Source of the DNA: Polynucleobacter sp. AM-26B4
Lineage (GTDB): Bacteria > Pseudomonadota > Gammaproteobacteria > Burkholderiales > Burkholderiaceae
Direction of reading: 5' to 3'
Assembly: GCF_018882285.1 (NCBI RefSeq)
Contig: NZ_JACVOT010000001.1
Span: forward strand, 124,001-188,000
Length of the DNA stretch: 64,000 bases
The first letter of the stretch is position 1; each line of letters begins with the position of its first letter. Positions 40,332 to 49,832 of the stretch are shown in pieces. Under the pieces are notes generated by a model. It did not search any database. It worked only from the letters and a program-made list of their open reading frames with translations, and was not told the DNA's origin. A program made the position numbers and the translations under genes.

Positions 40332-41051
40332 TTACCAGACTGGGTCTTCAATTTCCGAGAAGATTTGACGCAGTCTTTTTCCCCAAGTTTCATGAATCAT
40401 TTTGAAATATTCGTTTTTTTCATCAATGACCAAGAGGTGGTCGGTTTTTAAATCGTCTTTTGGATAAATAAGCAAATCCAGAGGCAATCCTACAGAGATA
40501 TTTGATTTGATGGTTGAGTCCATAGAAATCAATGCACACTTTGCAGCTTCCTTCAAAGGTGTTTCTTGAGTGATTACACGATCCAGGATTGGTTTGCCAT
40601 ACTTCGCTTCGCCAATTTGGAAATAAGGTGTCTCAACCGTTGCTTCGATAAAGTTTCCAGCGGCATAAACCTGATAAATAGAATGTGGCTGCCCCTTGAT
40701 TTGACCCCCAAAAATCAAATGAATATTAAATTCAATGCCTGATTTTTGTAACTCTTCAGCATCCCTGTCCCGCACCTTGCGAACAATGTCACCCAAGACC
40801 TGTGCTGCTTCAAACATCGTTGAGGCATTCCAAATGCTGGGGCCATCATCTTCGGGGTGATTCAGATAATGTCTGACTGCCTGAGTAATGGCCAAATTGC
40901 CAGCAGACATCAAGACCATCACACGATCGCCATCTTTTTTGAAGATAGCCATTTTTCTAAAGCTAGAAACCGCATCCACTCCAGCGTTCGTCCTGCTGTC
41001 AGATAAAAAAACAAGCCCCTCGTCCAATCTAATCGCAATGCAATACGTCAT
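40332..41051 (-). CDS. Anbu, proteasome-type peptidase
   Basis: A 239-residue Ntn-hydrolase of the Anbu ('ancestral beta subunit') family, related to the 20S proteasome beta subunit and HslV. After removal of Met1 the mature N-terminus is Thr (TYCIAIRLDEGLVFLSDSR). Asp and Arg in SDSR and Lys in FRKMAIF match the proteasome Thr1, Asp17, Arg19 and Lys33 set. Family members form open, lock-washer-like rings; the native substrate is unknown. AAAAGG precedes the ATG. It is the last gene of the ATP-grasp / alpha-E / Anbu cluster, 52 bp after the alpha-E gene. Confidence 0.92.
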   Translation of the reverse strand: MTYCIAIRLDEGLVFLSDSRTNAGVDAVSSFRKMAIFKKDGDRVMVLMSAGNLAITQAVRHYLNHPEDDGPSIWNASTMFEAAQVLGDIVRKVRDRDAEELQKSGIEFNIHLIFGGQIKGQPHSIYQVYAAGNFIEATVETPYFQIGEAKYGKPILDRVITQETPLKEAAKCALISMDSTIKSNISVGLPLDLLIYPKDDLKTDHLLVIDEKNEYFKMIHETWGKRLRQIFSEIEDPVW

Positions 41052-41103
41052 AAAACCTTTTAGTTATTAATTTAATAAATCAAATCTCAGAATGACACGC
41101 TCA

Positions 41104-42063
41104 TTAAGCTGCCAACTCGTCCATTGGCAATAAAAAATCCCGACTGATGCCGCTGCCAACAGCGTTCACGCGCTCCAAGAAATTGGTGAGAAATGAATGC
41201 AAGCCTTGATCTAAGATTTCATCAATCCGAGAGTCTCTTAATTCCGCCATCAAATTTCTGGCTTGAGTAATTGTCTTGCTCGATTGTGAATTTTTAAGCT
41301 TGGTCAATAAGTCCACGACCTCCCCCATACAGGCTGACAAAGATCTTGGCATATCAGAGCGCAGGACCAATAGCTCAGCAACGCGATCAGGCGTGATGAC
41401 ATCTCGATAAACTTTTCGATAAATTTCAAATGCCGACACAGATCTCAATATCGCAGCCCAATAGTAGAAGTCATCGACAGAGTCATGACCCTGGTCGCGC
41501 ATGTTTTCAGCAGTCAGTGATTTCACATCAAGTAAACGGGCGGTGTTGTCTGCTCTCTCAAGGAACGTGCCCAAACGAATGAAATGAAATACCTCATCAC
41601 GAATCATCGTGCCGTGCTGAACCCCCCTGGTTTGGTGGGAGCGAAACTTCACCCATTCAAAAAACTCGGATGGTGCTTTATCCAAAATGCCTTCACGCAT
41701 CATCTTTTGCGCATCCAACCACGTGGTATTGATTGTTTCCCATAATTCAGTGGTCATCGACCCTCTGACCACTCTTGCATTTTCACGGGCAGCTTGCAGA
41801 CAGCACATGATCGAGGATGGATTATTCATGTCACTCACCATGAAGCGAATCACATCGCTGGGTGACATCAATACATAGTTAGCATCAAAAGATGCGGTCA
41901 ACTCTGAAATCTCCAATAAAGATCTCCAGGCTTGTTCTGCAACTTCGGCTGATTGAGGCAATAGAGACATCTGATAGTTGACGTCCAACATCCGAGCAGT
42001 GTTTTCTGCTCTTTCTGTGTAACGTGACATCCAATAAAGATGATCGGCTGTTCTAGATAACAT
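41104..42063 (-). CDS. Alpha-E domain protein
   Basis: The 319-residue, largely alpha-helical protein matches the alpha-E family (former DUF403). It has the hallmark start MLSRTADHLYWMSRYTERAE, NTARMLDVNYQMSL and later FLERADNTARLLDVK. Proteins of this family occur almost only with circularly permuted ATP-grasp ligases, and comparative genomics (Iyer and co-workers) suggested they help build or modify peptides. No catalytic activity is established. GGAGATAG precedes the ATG, which is 20 bp after the ATP-grasp gene. Confidence 0.92.
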   Translation of the reverse strand: MLSRTADHLYWMSRYTERAENTARMLDVNYQMSLLPQSAEVAEQAWRSLLEISELTASFDANYVLMSPSDVIRFMVSDMNNPSSIMCCLQAARENARVVRGSMTTELWETINTTWLDAQKMMREGILDKAPSEFFEWVKFRSHQTRGVQHGTMIRDEVFHFIRLGTFLERADNTARLLDVKSLTAENMRDQGHDSVDDFYYWAAILRSVSAFEIYRKVYRDVITPDRVAELLVLRSDMPRSLSACMGEVVDLLTKLKNSQSSKTITQARNLMAELRDSRIDEILDQGLHSFLTNFLERVNAVGSGISRDFLLPMDELAA

Positions 42064-42083
42064 TGACTATCTCCTTTTTATTT

Positions 42084-43550
42084 TTAATGTTCCAAAACCC
42101 AGGTGTCTTTGGTGCCGCCACCTTGCGATGAATTGACGACCAATGAACCTTCTTTAAGAGCTACTCTGGTCAACCCACCTGGTGCCATCCGAACTTCTTT
42201 TCCAGACAAGACAAAAGGTCTTAAATCAATATGACGAGGCGCTATACCTGATTCAACATAGGTGGGACATGTCGACAGCGCCAATGTTGGTTGAGCGATA
42301 TATCCATGAGGATTTGCCTTTACTTTGTCTTTGAAGTCAGCGATTTCAGCTTTTGTTGAAGCAGGTCCAACCAGCATTCCATAACCACCTGCCCCATGAA
42401 CTTCCTTCACAACCAAATCTGCCATGTTCTCCAATACATAGCTCAGCTCAGATGGTTTACGACACATGTAAGTTGGGACATTTGAAAGCAAGGGTTCTTC
42501 GTCCAAGTAAAAGCGAATCATGTCGGGCACATAAGGGTAGATAGATTTATCGTCAGCAACCCCCGTGCCAATCGCATTACAAATAGCAACGTTGCCCGCC
42601 TTATAGGCTCTTAATAAACCATAGACACCCAAAGAAGAATCTGCTCTGAAGACTTCTGGATCCAAAAAGTCATCATCGACTCGACGATAGATCACATCTA
42701 CTTTTTTAGGCCCTTGGGTGGTTCTCATGTAGAGGATTTCTTTTTGTACAAAAAGATCCTTACCTTCAACCAATTCAACGCCCATTTGCTGAGCCAAAAA
42801 TGCATGCTCAAAATATGCTGAGTTGTACATGCCTGGAGTCAGCACTACCACGGTTGGGTTGCTGTTGTGATCGGGTGCTGCCTGACGCAAGGTGTCCAAT
42901 AGTAAATCTGGATAGTGAGCGACTGGGGCTACTCGATGCTGGGCAAATAACTCAGGGAACAGGCGCATCATCATCTTACGGTTTTCTAGCATGTAAGAAA
43001 CACCAGAAGGAACTCGCAAGTTATCTTCTAAAACAAAAAGCTCACCAACATTTTCTCCATGAGTGGCCCTCACAATATCAATGCCAGCAATGTGCGCATA
43101 AATATTCATGGGCACATGCACACCCACCATCTCTGGCCTGTATTGAGCATTGTTCAATACCTGCTCTTTTGGTATCACCCCTGCTTTTAAAATGTGTTGC
43201 TCATGGTAAACATCATGTAAAAACATATTCAAAGCCGTCACGCGCTGACGCAAACCAGCTTCCATTCGACTCCACTCTGAAGCCGGAAAGATTCTAGGGA
43301 CAATATCAAAAGGAATGGTTCTTTCAGTGCCAGCACTTTCGCCATAGACTGCAAAAGTGATACCAACACGACGAAACATCAAATCTGCCTCTTCACGTCT
43401 GGCTTGCAGATATTGATCGCCCTGCCCACTCAACCATTGTGAAAATTGCTGGTAGTGAGTCCTGGAGAATTGAGCATCCTTAAAATTTCTTTGAACACCA
43501 TCCAGTGACATTTCATCAAAAGGTAATTTATGTTCTTTTTCTTTCACCAT
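42084..43550 (-). CDS. Circularly permuted type 2 ATP-grasp protein
   Basis: The 488-residue protein belongs to the CP_ATPgrasp_2 family (former DUF404/DUF407). Characteristic segments are RTIPFDIVPRIFPASEW, the nucleotide-binding FVLEDNLRVPSGVSYMLENR, DVIYRRVDDDFLDP, VKEVHGAGGYGMLVGP and the C-terminal VVNSSQGGGTKDTWVLE. ATP-grasp enzymes join a carboxylate to an amine through an acyl-phosphate, so a peptide ligase is likely. The substrate is unknown. It begins 30 bp after comEC and is followed by the alpha-E and Anbu genes. Confidence 0.93.
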   Translation of the reverse strand: MVKEKEHKLPFDEMSLDGVQRNFKDAQFSRTHYQQFSQWLSGQGDQYLQARREEADLMFRRVGITFAVYGESAGTERTIPFDIVPRIFPASEWSRMEAGLRQRVTALNMFLHDVYHEQHILKAGVIPKEQVLNNAQYRPEMVGVHVPMNIYAHIAGIDIVRATHGENVGELFVLEDNLRVPSGVSYMLENRKMMMRLFPELFAQHRVAPVAHYPDLLLDTLRQAAPDHNSNPTVVVLTPGMYNSAYFEHAFLAQQMGVELVEGKDLFVQKEILYMRTTQGPKKVDVIYRRVDDDFLDPEVFRADSSLGVYGLLRAYKAGNVAICNAIGTGVADDKSIYPYVPDMIRFYLDEEPLLSNVPTYMCRKPSELSYVLENMADLVVKEVHGAGGYGMLVGPASTKAEIADFKDKVKANPHGYIAQPTLALSTCPTYVESGIAPRHIDLRPFVLSGKEVRMAPGGLTRVALKEGSLVVNSSQGGGTKDTWVLEH

Positions 43551-43580
43551 ATTGCTTTACTCCAACTTCTAAATGAATCA

Positions 43581-46058
43581 CTATTGATGCCATGATCGAC
43601 GTTGCGATTCACGCCAATCCTTTCTAGACCAGTGCTTTCCTTTAAATTCCCAGATTTGAGCGCCTGTGTGAACAGTTTCAAGAATTGGAATTTCACGCTC
43701 AACGTATCTCTCCACCACTTTCTTATTGGGGTGGCGGTACCGATTCCGATATCCAGCCTGAGCAACTGCCCATTGCGGCTTGATCGCATCAAGAAATATT
43801 TCAGAAGAAGAAGTAGCACTACCATGGTGCGGTATAAGCAAAATAGATGCCAATCCATTGGAAGGCTTATATTCATTGGCGATGATTGCCTCACCCCCTC
43901 GCTCAACATCCCCCGTTAACCAAAATGAGTAATGCCCATTGCTTACCTCAATGACACAACTTAGTGCATTGGGCTTCCCAGAATGGTGCACGCTGGCAAA
44001 TGTCATCTCAGGGCCTGGATGCCAAACCTTGAATAGGACGCCATCCCAACGCCAGCTTTGACCCGCTTGGCATGGCAAAGCTGGTATCTGAGAATTCTTG
44101 ACCTTATCAACTAAGAAATGCCATTCCGGCAAGGTTCCCAATAAATCACCAAAGGTGATGCTTTTCATCAGACTCAAGGCGCCGCCAACATGATCAGTGT
44201 CTTTATGACTGATGACCATTCGATCGATGAATGAAATACCCTCACCCCTCAAGAATGGCAAAACGTTTCTTTCTCCAGCATCTGACTGAGGGGATGTTTT
44301 TGGGCCAGTGTCATAAAGCAAACGTTTGCTGTTCGTTTCAACTAAAACAGCAGTGCCCTGTCCAATATCTAAAACTGTGACCTTGAAGTCTCCAACAGCC
44401 ACATCGGGAAACTTCGGCCAAAGTAAAGGCAAGCAACAGCACAACCCCATCAGTCGACTTTTATAAGTCAATGCCAATGGACCGGGCCTGATCGCATAAA
44501 TGATTCCTGCTGTAGAAATCACAAAAAATAAAAGGCTTGGTTGCGGTAAATAAGCAACAGACCAAAACCATGATGACATTGGTTTTAAAAACCAAGCCAC
44601 CAATTCCATGCATGAATGTGCGATCCATAAACATCCATCACTGATGGGCGAAGGCAATACAGCACCCAACATGGCAAACGGCGTAACAATAAAACTCACC
44701 AATGGAATAGCGAATGCATTCGCCAAAGGAGAAACCACAGAGAACTGCGAAAACCAATAAAGAGTTAAAGGTAATAAAGCAATCGTGACAACGGCTTGCA
44801 CCCGAGTAGCCTCTTTGAATGACTGCCACCATTTTTGTGATCGGCTGTAACCATATTCAGACATGCCGTCTTGGCCAGGCATGGCAAACAAAATCGCAGC
44901 CACAGCGCCAAATGATAGCCAGAATCCCGGCGTATAGGCCGCCCAAGGATCTAAGAACAAAACCACGAATAAAGCCCACCACCAAATATCAAATGCTCGC
45001 GTGATTCGGCCCGTCCACAAAGCGACAGCCACCACCCCGACCATGTACATGGTTCTTTGAGCAGGAATCTGAAAACCTGCCAGCCAGGTATAAATCAGAG
45101 CAACCAAGAAACCACTCAATGCTGATACTTTTTGAGTCGCGCACAACATGGGCAATGAGCGACGACGCCACAAACGATTGGCCAAGGCAGCACCCATACC
45201 AGCCAACATCGTGACGTGTAAACCAGAAATAGAAATCAAGTGACCAATGCCAGTTGCATTGAAGACACGCCAATCATCTTGAGGAATTGCATTTTGTTCA
45301 CCCATCACCAGAGCAATTAATACTCCAACATAAGGAGCTTCTTCAGGTGCTGATCGCTTGATACGCTCACGCAAATGCCAACGAGTTAATTCAACAAATG
45401 TTGTAAAGCTCAAATGGAAGTCATCTAAGAGACTCGGCTTCCAGGACCTTGGCAAACCTTTTGCAGATGCCTTCACAGAACCAGTGGCACCTAAATCTTG
45501 TTGAAACATCCAACGCTCAAAATCAAATCCATGCGGATTCATGAGGCCATGAGCTCTTTTAAGAACGACTGGTAAACGCCAGCGCTGGCCAGGTTGAATA
45601 TCTGGCAAGACTCCCTCTCCCCGCCAACCTGGATACCAGCCCAAGGAGAGTCGATTAGGAAATTCTTTTAGATCAATGTTGATTGATTCATCTTCATGAA
45701 TCGCCTCTTCCACTTTTAATGAAAATCTCAAGGACTGATCACCTTGGTGAGGTAAGCCATCAACCACTCCAGTCACCAACAATGGGACACCCTCTAACTC
45801 TGGCGGTAAATCATTGCTCAATCGTGTATGAGTCAAATAAGCAGACCAAGAAAATCCCAATAAAAACAGAGCAAGCGCGCATAAACAAAGTCTTAGTTTG
45901 GGCATAGCAGTCATCTTTAAATAACTGATCAGATAGATCGAGATCAGTAAACAAACTATGAATAGACCGAGCTTCATCCACACATCGCTTTTGGGCAACT
46001 GCGGCAAAAAAAGTAAAAGAGATTCCCCGGCAATGAATGCCGTTAATAAAAAGCGCAA
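43581..46058 (-). CDS. comEC: DNA internalisation competence protein ComEC/Rec2
   Basis: Inner-membrane channel for uptake of single-stranded DNA in natural transformation. An N-terminal DUF4131 part is followed by the Competence domain with many membrane segments (HLISISGLHVTMLAGM and AGFQIPAQRTMYMV are typical). A C-terminal metallo-beta-lactamase domain carries MVISHKDTDHVGGALS, IPHHGSATSSSEIF and AQAGYRNRYRHP. The only start fitting the conserved N-terminus is TTG at 46058 (MRFLLTAFIAG), 5 bp after tatD. At 825 residues it appears complete, so transformation may be possible. Confidence 0.93.
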   Translation of the reverse strand: MRFLLTAFIAGESLLLFLPQLPKSDVWMKLGLFIVCLLISIYLISYLKMTAMPKLRLCLCALALFLLGFSWSAYLTHTRLSNDLPPELEGVPLLVTGVVDGLPHQGDQSLRFSLKVEEAIHEDESINIDLKEFPNRLSLGWYPGWRGEGVLPDIQPGQRWRLPVVLKRAHGLMNPHGFDFERWMFQQDLGATGSVKASAKGLPRSWKPSLLDDFHLSFTTFVELTRWHLRERIKRSAPEEAPYVGVLIALVMGEQNAIPQDDWRVFNATGIGHLISISGLHVTMLAGMGAALANRLWRRRSLPMLCATQKVSALSGFLVALIYTWLAGFQIPAQRTMYMVGVVAVALWTGRITRAFDIWWWALFVVLFLDPWAAYTPGFWLSFGAVAAILFAMPGQDGMSEYGYSRSQKWWQSFKEATRVQAVVTIALLPLTLYWFSQFSVVSPLANAFAIPLVSFIVTPFAMLGAVLPSPISDGCLWIAHSCMELVAWFLKPMSSWFWSVAYLPQPSLLFFVISTAGIIYAIRPGPLALTYKSRLMGLCCCLPLLWPKFPDVAVGDFKVTVLDIGQGTAVLVETNSKRLLYDTGPKTSPQSDAGERNVLPFLRGEGISFIDRMVISHKDTDHVGGALSLMKSITFGDLLGTLPEWHFLVDKVKNSQIPALPCQAGQSWRWDGVLFKVWHPGPEMTFASVHHSGKPNALSCVIEVSNGHYSFWLTGDVERGGEAIIANEYKPSNGLASILLIPHHGSATSSSEIFLDAIKPQWAVAQAGYRNRYRHPNKKVVERYVEREIPILETVHTGAQIWEFKGKHWSRKDWRESQRRSWHQ

Positions 46059-46063
46059 GTTAT

Positions 46064-46900
46064 CTAGTCTTTAGAGAGAGGCAACTGAGCAAGCAATGTT
46101 GCCCAGCGAGGAATCACGCGCAAGGCGTTGTTGGCACAGATGGTCTGTGTTTGACTGATGGATGTGGAACGAATTTCTGCAAGAATTGAGGAAATTTGCG
46201 GCAACTCTGCAGGCTCATTACGATGGCTTACTTGTTTTGCCAACCAAGCAGGCGGAATATCTGGCGCATCAGTTTCGAGGACGATACTTTCAAAAGGCAA
46301 ATCTTTAGCCAAGCGTCGAATTTGTAAAGCTCTGGGGAATGTCATTGCTCCCCCAAAACCCACCACAAAATTTAACTTGATGAAATGCTCAGCTTGCTGA
46401 AAGCTGCCATTGAATGCATGCGCGATGCCACCGATGATCTTTCTCGGTTTCAAAGCTTTTAAAATGGCATCTTGAGAGCGGCGCACATGCAAAATCACTG
46501 GAAGATTAAATTCTTCAGCAAGATCGAGTTGCTTCTCAAAAAAGAATGCCTGATGGTTGGCATCTAAATCAGGCAAAAAATAATCCAAGCCAATTTCTCC
46601 GATTCCAACAAACCGAGGATCGTCCAACGCTTCAATCACTGAGTGTCTTAAAACTTCTAAATCTGATTCTTTTGCCTCGGGTGTGAAGATTGGATGAATG
46701 CCCAGTGTGTAACAGCTTGCAGGCATCAATTGAGCAGCTTGATGAGTCAGATTTTTTACAGACAAATGATCTTTTGCGCGCACGGCTGGTAACAACACGC
46801 CGTTGACTCCTGATTGCGCTGCACGATGAATCACTGCATCACGATCATGACCAAACTCATCGGCATCAAGATGGCAATGGGTATCTAAACACAAGGCCAC
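46064..46900 (-). CDS. TatD family metal-dependent hydrolase
   Basis: TIM-barrel metallohydrolase of the TatD DNase group, 278 residues. Metal ligands: DTHCHLDADEF, VGIGEIGLDYF, LPVILHVRRSQD and LETDAPDIPP. The likely start is GTG at 46900, one base after the lolD stop. TatD proteins are 3'-5' exonucleases with suggested roles in DNA repair and fragmentation. The next gene is comEC, a common pairing. Confidence 0.92.
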   Translation of the reverse strand: MALCLDTHCHLDADEFGHDRDAVIHRAAQSGVNGVLLPAVRAKDHLSVKNLTHQAAQLMPASCYTLGIHPIFTPEAKESDLEVLRHSVIEALDDPRFVGIGEIGLDYFLPDLDANHQAFFFEKQLDLAEEFNLPVILHVRRSQDAILKALKPRKIIGGIAHAFNGSFQQAEHFIKLNFVVGFGGAMTFPRALQIRRLAKDLPFESIVLETDAPDIPPAWLAKQVSHRNEPAELPQISSILAEIRSTSISQTQTICANNALRVIPRWATLLAQLPLSKD

Positions 46901-46901
46901 G

Positions 46902-47579
46902 TTAATGAGCTTTCAATACGCCATGATCCAAACGTAAAACACGATCACATCTTGCTGCACGCAATGGATCATGGGTCACAATCACAAATGCTGTGCCCTG
47001 ACTTTTGGCAACATCTAACATTAAATCAAAAACAGTGTCAGCTGTTTCAGCATCTAAGTTTCCGGTAGGTTCATCTGCCAAAACACAGCTTGGCTTGGTC
47101 ACCAAAGCTCTAGCAACGGCTACACGCTGACGCTCACCACCCGATAGAGCGGCTGGACGGTGATCCATCCGATGAGACAAACCTACTTTTGTGAGCATCT
47201 CTTTGGCCACAGCTCTGGCTTCATCGTTATCAATGCCTCTGATACGCAATGGCATGGCCACGTTATCCAAAGCGCTGAACTCAGCCAAAAGATGATGGAA
47301 TTGGTATATGAATCCCAAATGTTGATTGCGCAACTTATTCAGCTCAGCCTCAGAAAGACGAGTCAAAGACTGTCCTGCCAAGATGACCTCACCTTGACTG
47401 GCATGGTCCAAGCCACCTAAAAGATGCAATAAAGTACTCTTGCCAGATCCCGAGGCTCCAACAATGGCTAACTTTTCGCCAACCGCAAGCTCCAAACTGA
47501 TGTCATGGAGGACTTGCACAGCCAAGTCACCCTCTCCATAAGTTTTGGAAATGTTTTTAGCAACTAAAGACATATTCAT
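46902..47579 (-). CDS. lolD: Lipoprotein-releasing ABC transporter ATP-binding protein LolD
   Basis: Powers the release of lipoproteins from the inner membrane. Walker A is [18 protein letters not shown], the signature [15 protein letters not shown] and Walker [13 protein letters not shown] choose the ATG at 47579 because GAGGGA stands 6 bp before it, across the lolC stop. The frame also offers ATG at 47597, which would overlap lolC by 8 bp. Confidence 0.94.
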   Translation of the reverse strand: MNMSLVAKNISKTYGEGDLAVQVLHDISLELAVGEKLAIVGASGSGKSTLLHLLGGLDHASQGEVILAGQSLTRLSEAELNKLRNQHLGFIYQFHHLLAEFSALDNVAMPLRIRGIDNDEARAVAKEMLTKVGLSHRMDHRPAALSGGERQRVAVARALVTKPSCVLADEPTGNLDAETADTVFDLMLDVAKSQGTAFVIVTHDPLRAARCDRVLRLDHGVLKAH

Positions 47580-47589
47580 ATTCAGTCCC

Positions 47590-48861
47590 TCACTCATAAC
47601 GCAAGGCCTGAGCCGGTTGAATTTTGGCTGCTCTCCAACTTGGATAAAGCGTTGCCAAAAGAGAAAGGATGAATGCCATCAAACCCACGGTGATCACATC
47701 ACTGCTTCGCACATCGGAAGGCAGACTAGAAATAAAGTAAATGTCACGAGGTAAAAATTGAACACGGAAGATTGCTTCCAAGCTAGGCACAATCACATCG
47801 ATGTTCAATGAAATCAGCAAGCCCAAAATGATTCCACCCAAAGTGCCGATGGCACCAATCATGAAGCCTTGAGCAAAGAAAATTCTTTGAATCATTCCAG
47901 CACTGGCACCCATGGTGCGAAGAATGGCGATGTCACCACGCTTATCAGTCACTGTCATCACCAGTGTAGAGACCAAGTTAAACGCGGCCACTGCAATGAT
48001 CAAGGTAAGAATGATGAACATCATGCGTTTTTCAGTTTGTACAGCTGCAAACCAATTTTTATTTTGTCTTGTCCAATCTTTGACCCACAAACCAGGCAGC
48101 TGCACAGAAAGTTGGTCTGCCACCTTTGCGGCTTGCTGCATATCATCTAATTTCAGACGCAAACCTGACGGGCCATCCAATCGCAATAATGCGGCAGCAT
48201 CTTTCCAGTGAACCACAGCCAAAGTGCTATCAAATTCATAATGGCCGCTATCGATGATGCCAATCAACTTAAAGGCCCTCATCCGAGGTGTCATACCTGC
48301 GGGATTAATATCCCCTTCAGGAACCATGATGGTGATGCGGTCACCCAATTGCACACCTAAGATTCCAGCTAACTCCGCACCTAAGGCCAAACCAAATTCA
48401 CCAGGCTTTAAAGCACTGATTTGCCCTTGAATAAAGTGTTTTGGAATATCAGATACCTTGCCCTCTAATTCAGGGTCAATGCCTCGAAGTGCCACTCCGC
48501 GCATCACATCACTTCGACTGATCAATGCTTGAGACATGATCATCGGTGCAGCACCTGTCACGCGTTTATTTTCTTGAACTTTGGCCAATAAAGGCTGCCA
48601 GTCACCCAATCCTGTCGGAGCATGGATCTCCACATGAGATAAAACAGACAGCATCCGATCACGAACTTCCTTTTGGAAGCCGTTCATAACCGATAGAACC
48701 ACAATCAGAGCCGCCACTCCCAAGGCAATACCCAACATTGATACAGACGATATAAATGACAAAAACCCGTCTTTAGAGCCTGTTTCCTTGTTTTTTCCGC
48801 CTTTTCTCCTGGCGTTGGTATAGCGCCATGCGATTTCGAGTTCAATCGGCCAAATATTCAT
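47590..48861 (-). CDS. lolC: Lipoprotein-releasing ABC transporter permease LolC/LolE family
   Basis: Inner-membrane permease with one N-terminal helix, a periplasmic MacB-like domain and three C-terminal FtsX-type helices ([54 protein letters not shown]). The conserved start is [19 protein letters not shown] at the ATG 48861; a GTG at 48906 would add 15 residues and overlap the divergent gene. Only one permease gene is present beside lolD, so a homodimer is plausible. Confidence 0.93.
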   Translation of the reverse strand: MNIWPIELEIAWRYTNARRKGGKNKETGSKDGFLSFISSVSMLGIALGVAALIVVLSVMNGFQKEVRDRMLSVLSHVEIHAPTGLGDWQPLLAKVQENKRVTGAAPMIMSQALISRSDVMRGVALRGIDPELEGKVSDIPKHFIQGQISALKPGEFGLALGAELAGILGVQLGDRITIMVPEGDINPAGMTPRMRAFKLIGIIDSGHYEFDSTLAVVHWKDAAALLRLDGPSGLRLKLDDMQQAAKVADQLSVQLPGLWVKDWTRQNKNWFAAVQTEKRMMFIILTLIIAVAAFNLVSTLVMTVTDKRGDIAILRTMGASAGMIQRIFFAQGFMIGAIGTLGGIILGLLISLNIDVIVPSLEAIFRVQFLPRDIYFISSLPSDVRSSDVITVGLMAFILSLLATLYPSWRAAKIQPAQALRYE

Positions 48862-48899
48862 ATGAAAGAGTTTAGCTTGCTCTTGGACAGAAGGTCTAA

Positions 48900-49832
48900 A
48901 TGCCACCTAAAATCAAGGTTATGAAATACACCCTCGTTATTGCCGACAGCCAAGATCAAGAATATTTTGATCGTGGCCTGCCCTATGAGAAGTTTTTACT
49001 GGGTAAGCAGACTGCCAGTGCGCCATTGGAACTCCAATCGCAAGGCGTAACCGTTAACCCAAATACATGCATTGCTCGCATTGAGCCTATTCATATTCAT
49101 GCAGCCAGAGATCACTTGGTTTTAACGAGCACTCAAATATTAGATATCAAAGCATCAGAGGCTGATGCTCTATTTGAATCAGTGAAAGATATTTTTGCGG
49201 AAATGAGTTCTATCACTCATCGAAGCAAGCCTCATAAATGGTTCATTGAATCGCCTGCACTTCAAAATTTATCAACCGTCAGTACTGCTCAAGCAGAGGG
49301 TCGCAACATTGATCATTGGATGCCATCCGATACAAGCCAAGAAGGTGTCGCTCGACAATGGCGCAAATGGCAAAACGAGATTCAGATGATTTGGTTCAAC
49401 CACCCAGTCAATGAAGCAAGACAAGCTGAAGGCATGCTCAGCATCAACTCTGTGTGGATCAGCGGCAATGGCAAACTGGCTGACATTGAACCAAATGAGA
49501 GGCTCTTACAGGCCAAGCACTGGCACAGTTCTGATGGATGCCTGAACTTGCTAGCATCTCACCTGAACAAGCCTCACACCACTTCACTGAATGAATTGAG
49601 TTTGGCTGACACGATCTCATTGCTATCAGCCTCTGATCCGGAGTTGAGCACTGTTTGGCAAAAGGCAAATGAAGCCTTGATCAATCATCAAATCAAAGCA
49701 ATTGAATTGATTGACTTTCCAGAAGGCCAAGAAAGATCTCGAACGATCACCATTGAACAGCTGCCTAAAAAAGGTTTTGCCCTTTGGAAAAAACCAGTCG
49801 TCGGATCACTTCAGGATATGCTTCGCTCATGA
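48900..49832 (+). CDS. RpfE-like / phosphoglycerate-mutase-like conserved protein
   Basis: A 310-residue protein that I recognise as the conserved gene upstream of recJ in Betaproteobacteria and Xanthomonas. Databases name it RpfE-type regulator or cofactor-independent phosphoglycerate mutase. No catalytic motif of an active mutase is obvious. The best-conserved-looking parts are MIWFNHPVNEARQAEGMLSINSVWISGNG and the start MKYTLVIADSQDQ. AGAAGG stands 5 bp before the ATG at 48900; an ATG at 48921 would give the shorter MKYTLVIAD form. Its stop overlaps the recJ start (ATGA). Function unknown. Confidence 0.7.
   Translation: MPPKIKVMKYTLVIADSQDQEYFDRGLPYEKFLLGKQTASAPLELQSQGVTVNPNTCIARIEPIHIHAARDHLVLTSTQILDIKASEADALFESVKDIFAEMSSITHRSKPHKWFIESPALQNLSTVSTAQAEGRNIDHWMPSDTSQEGVARQWRKWQNEIQMIWFNHPVNEARQAEGMLSINSVWISGNGKLADIEPNERLLQAKHWHSSDGCLNLLASHLNKPHTTSLNELSLADTISLLSASDPELSTVWQKANEALINHQIKAIELIDFPEGQERSRTITIEQLPKKGFALWKKPVVGSLQDMLRS

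Noticed and set aside
42800-43297. Plus-strand open frame of 165 codons inside the ATP-grasp gene
   Set aside because: It is antisense to a conserved enzyme; its Cys/His-rich translation reflects the complementary codons and has no start signal.
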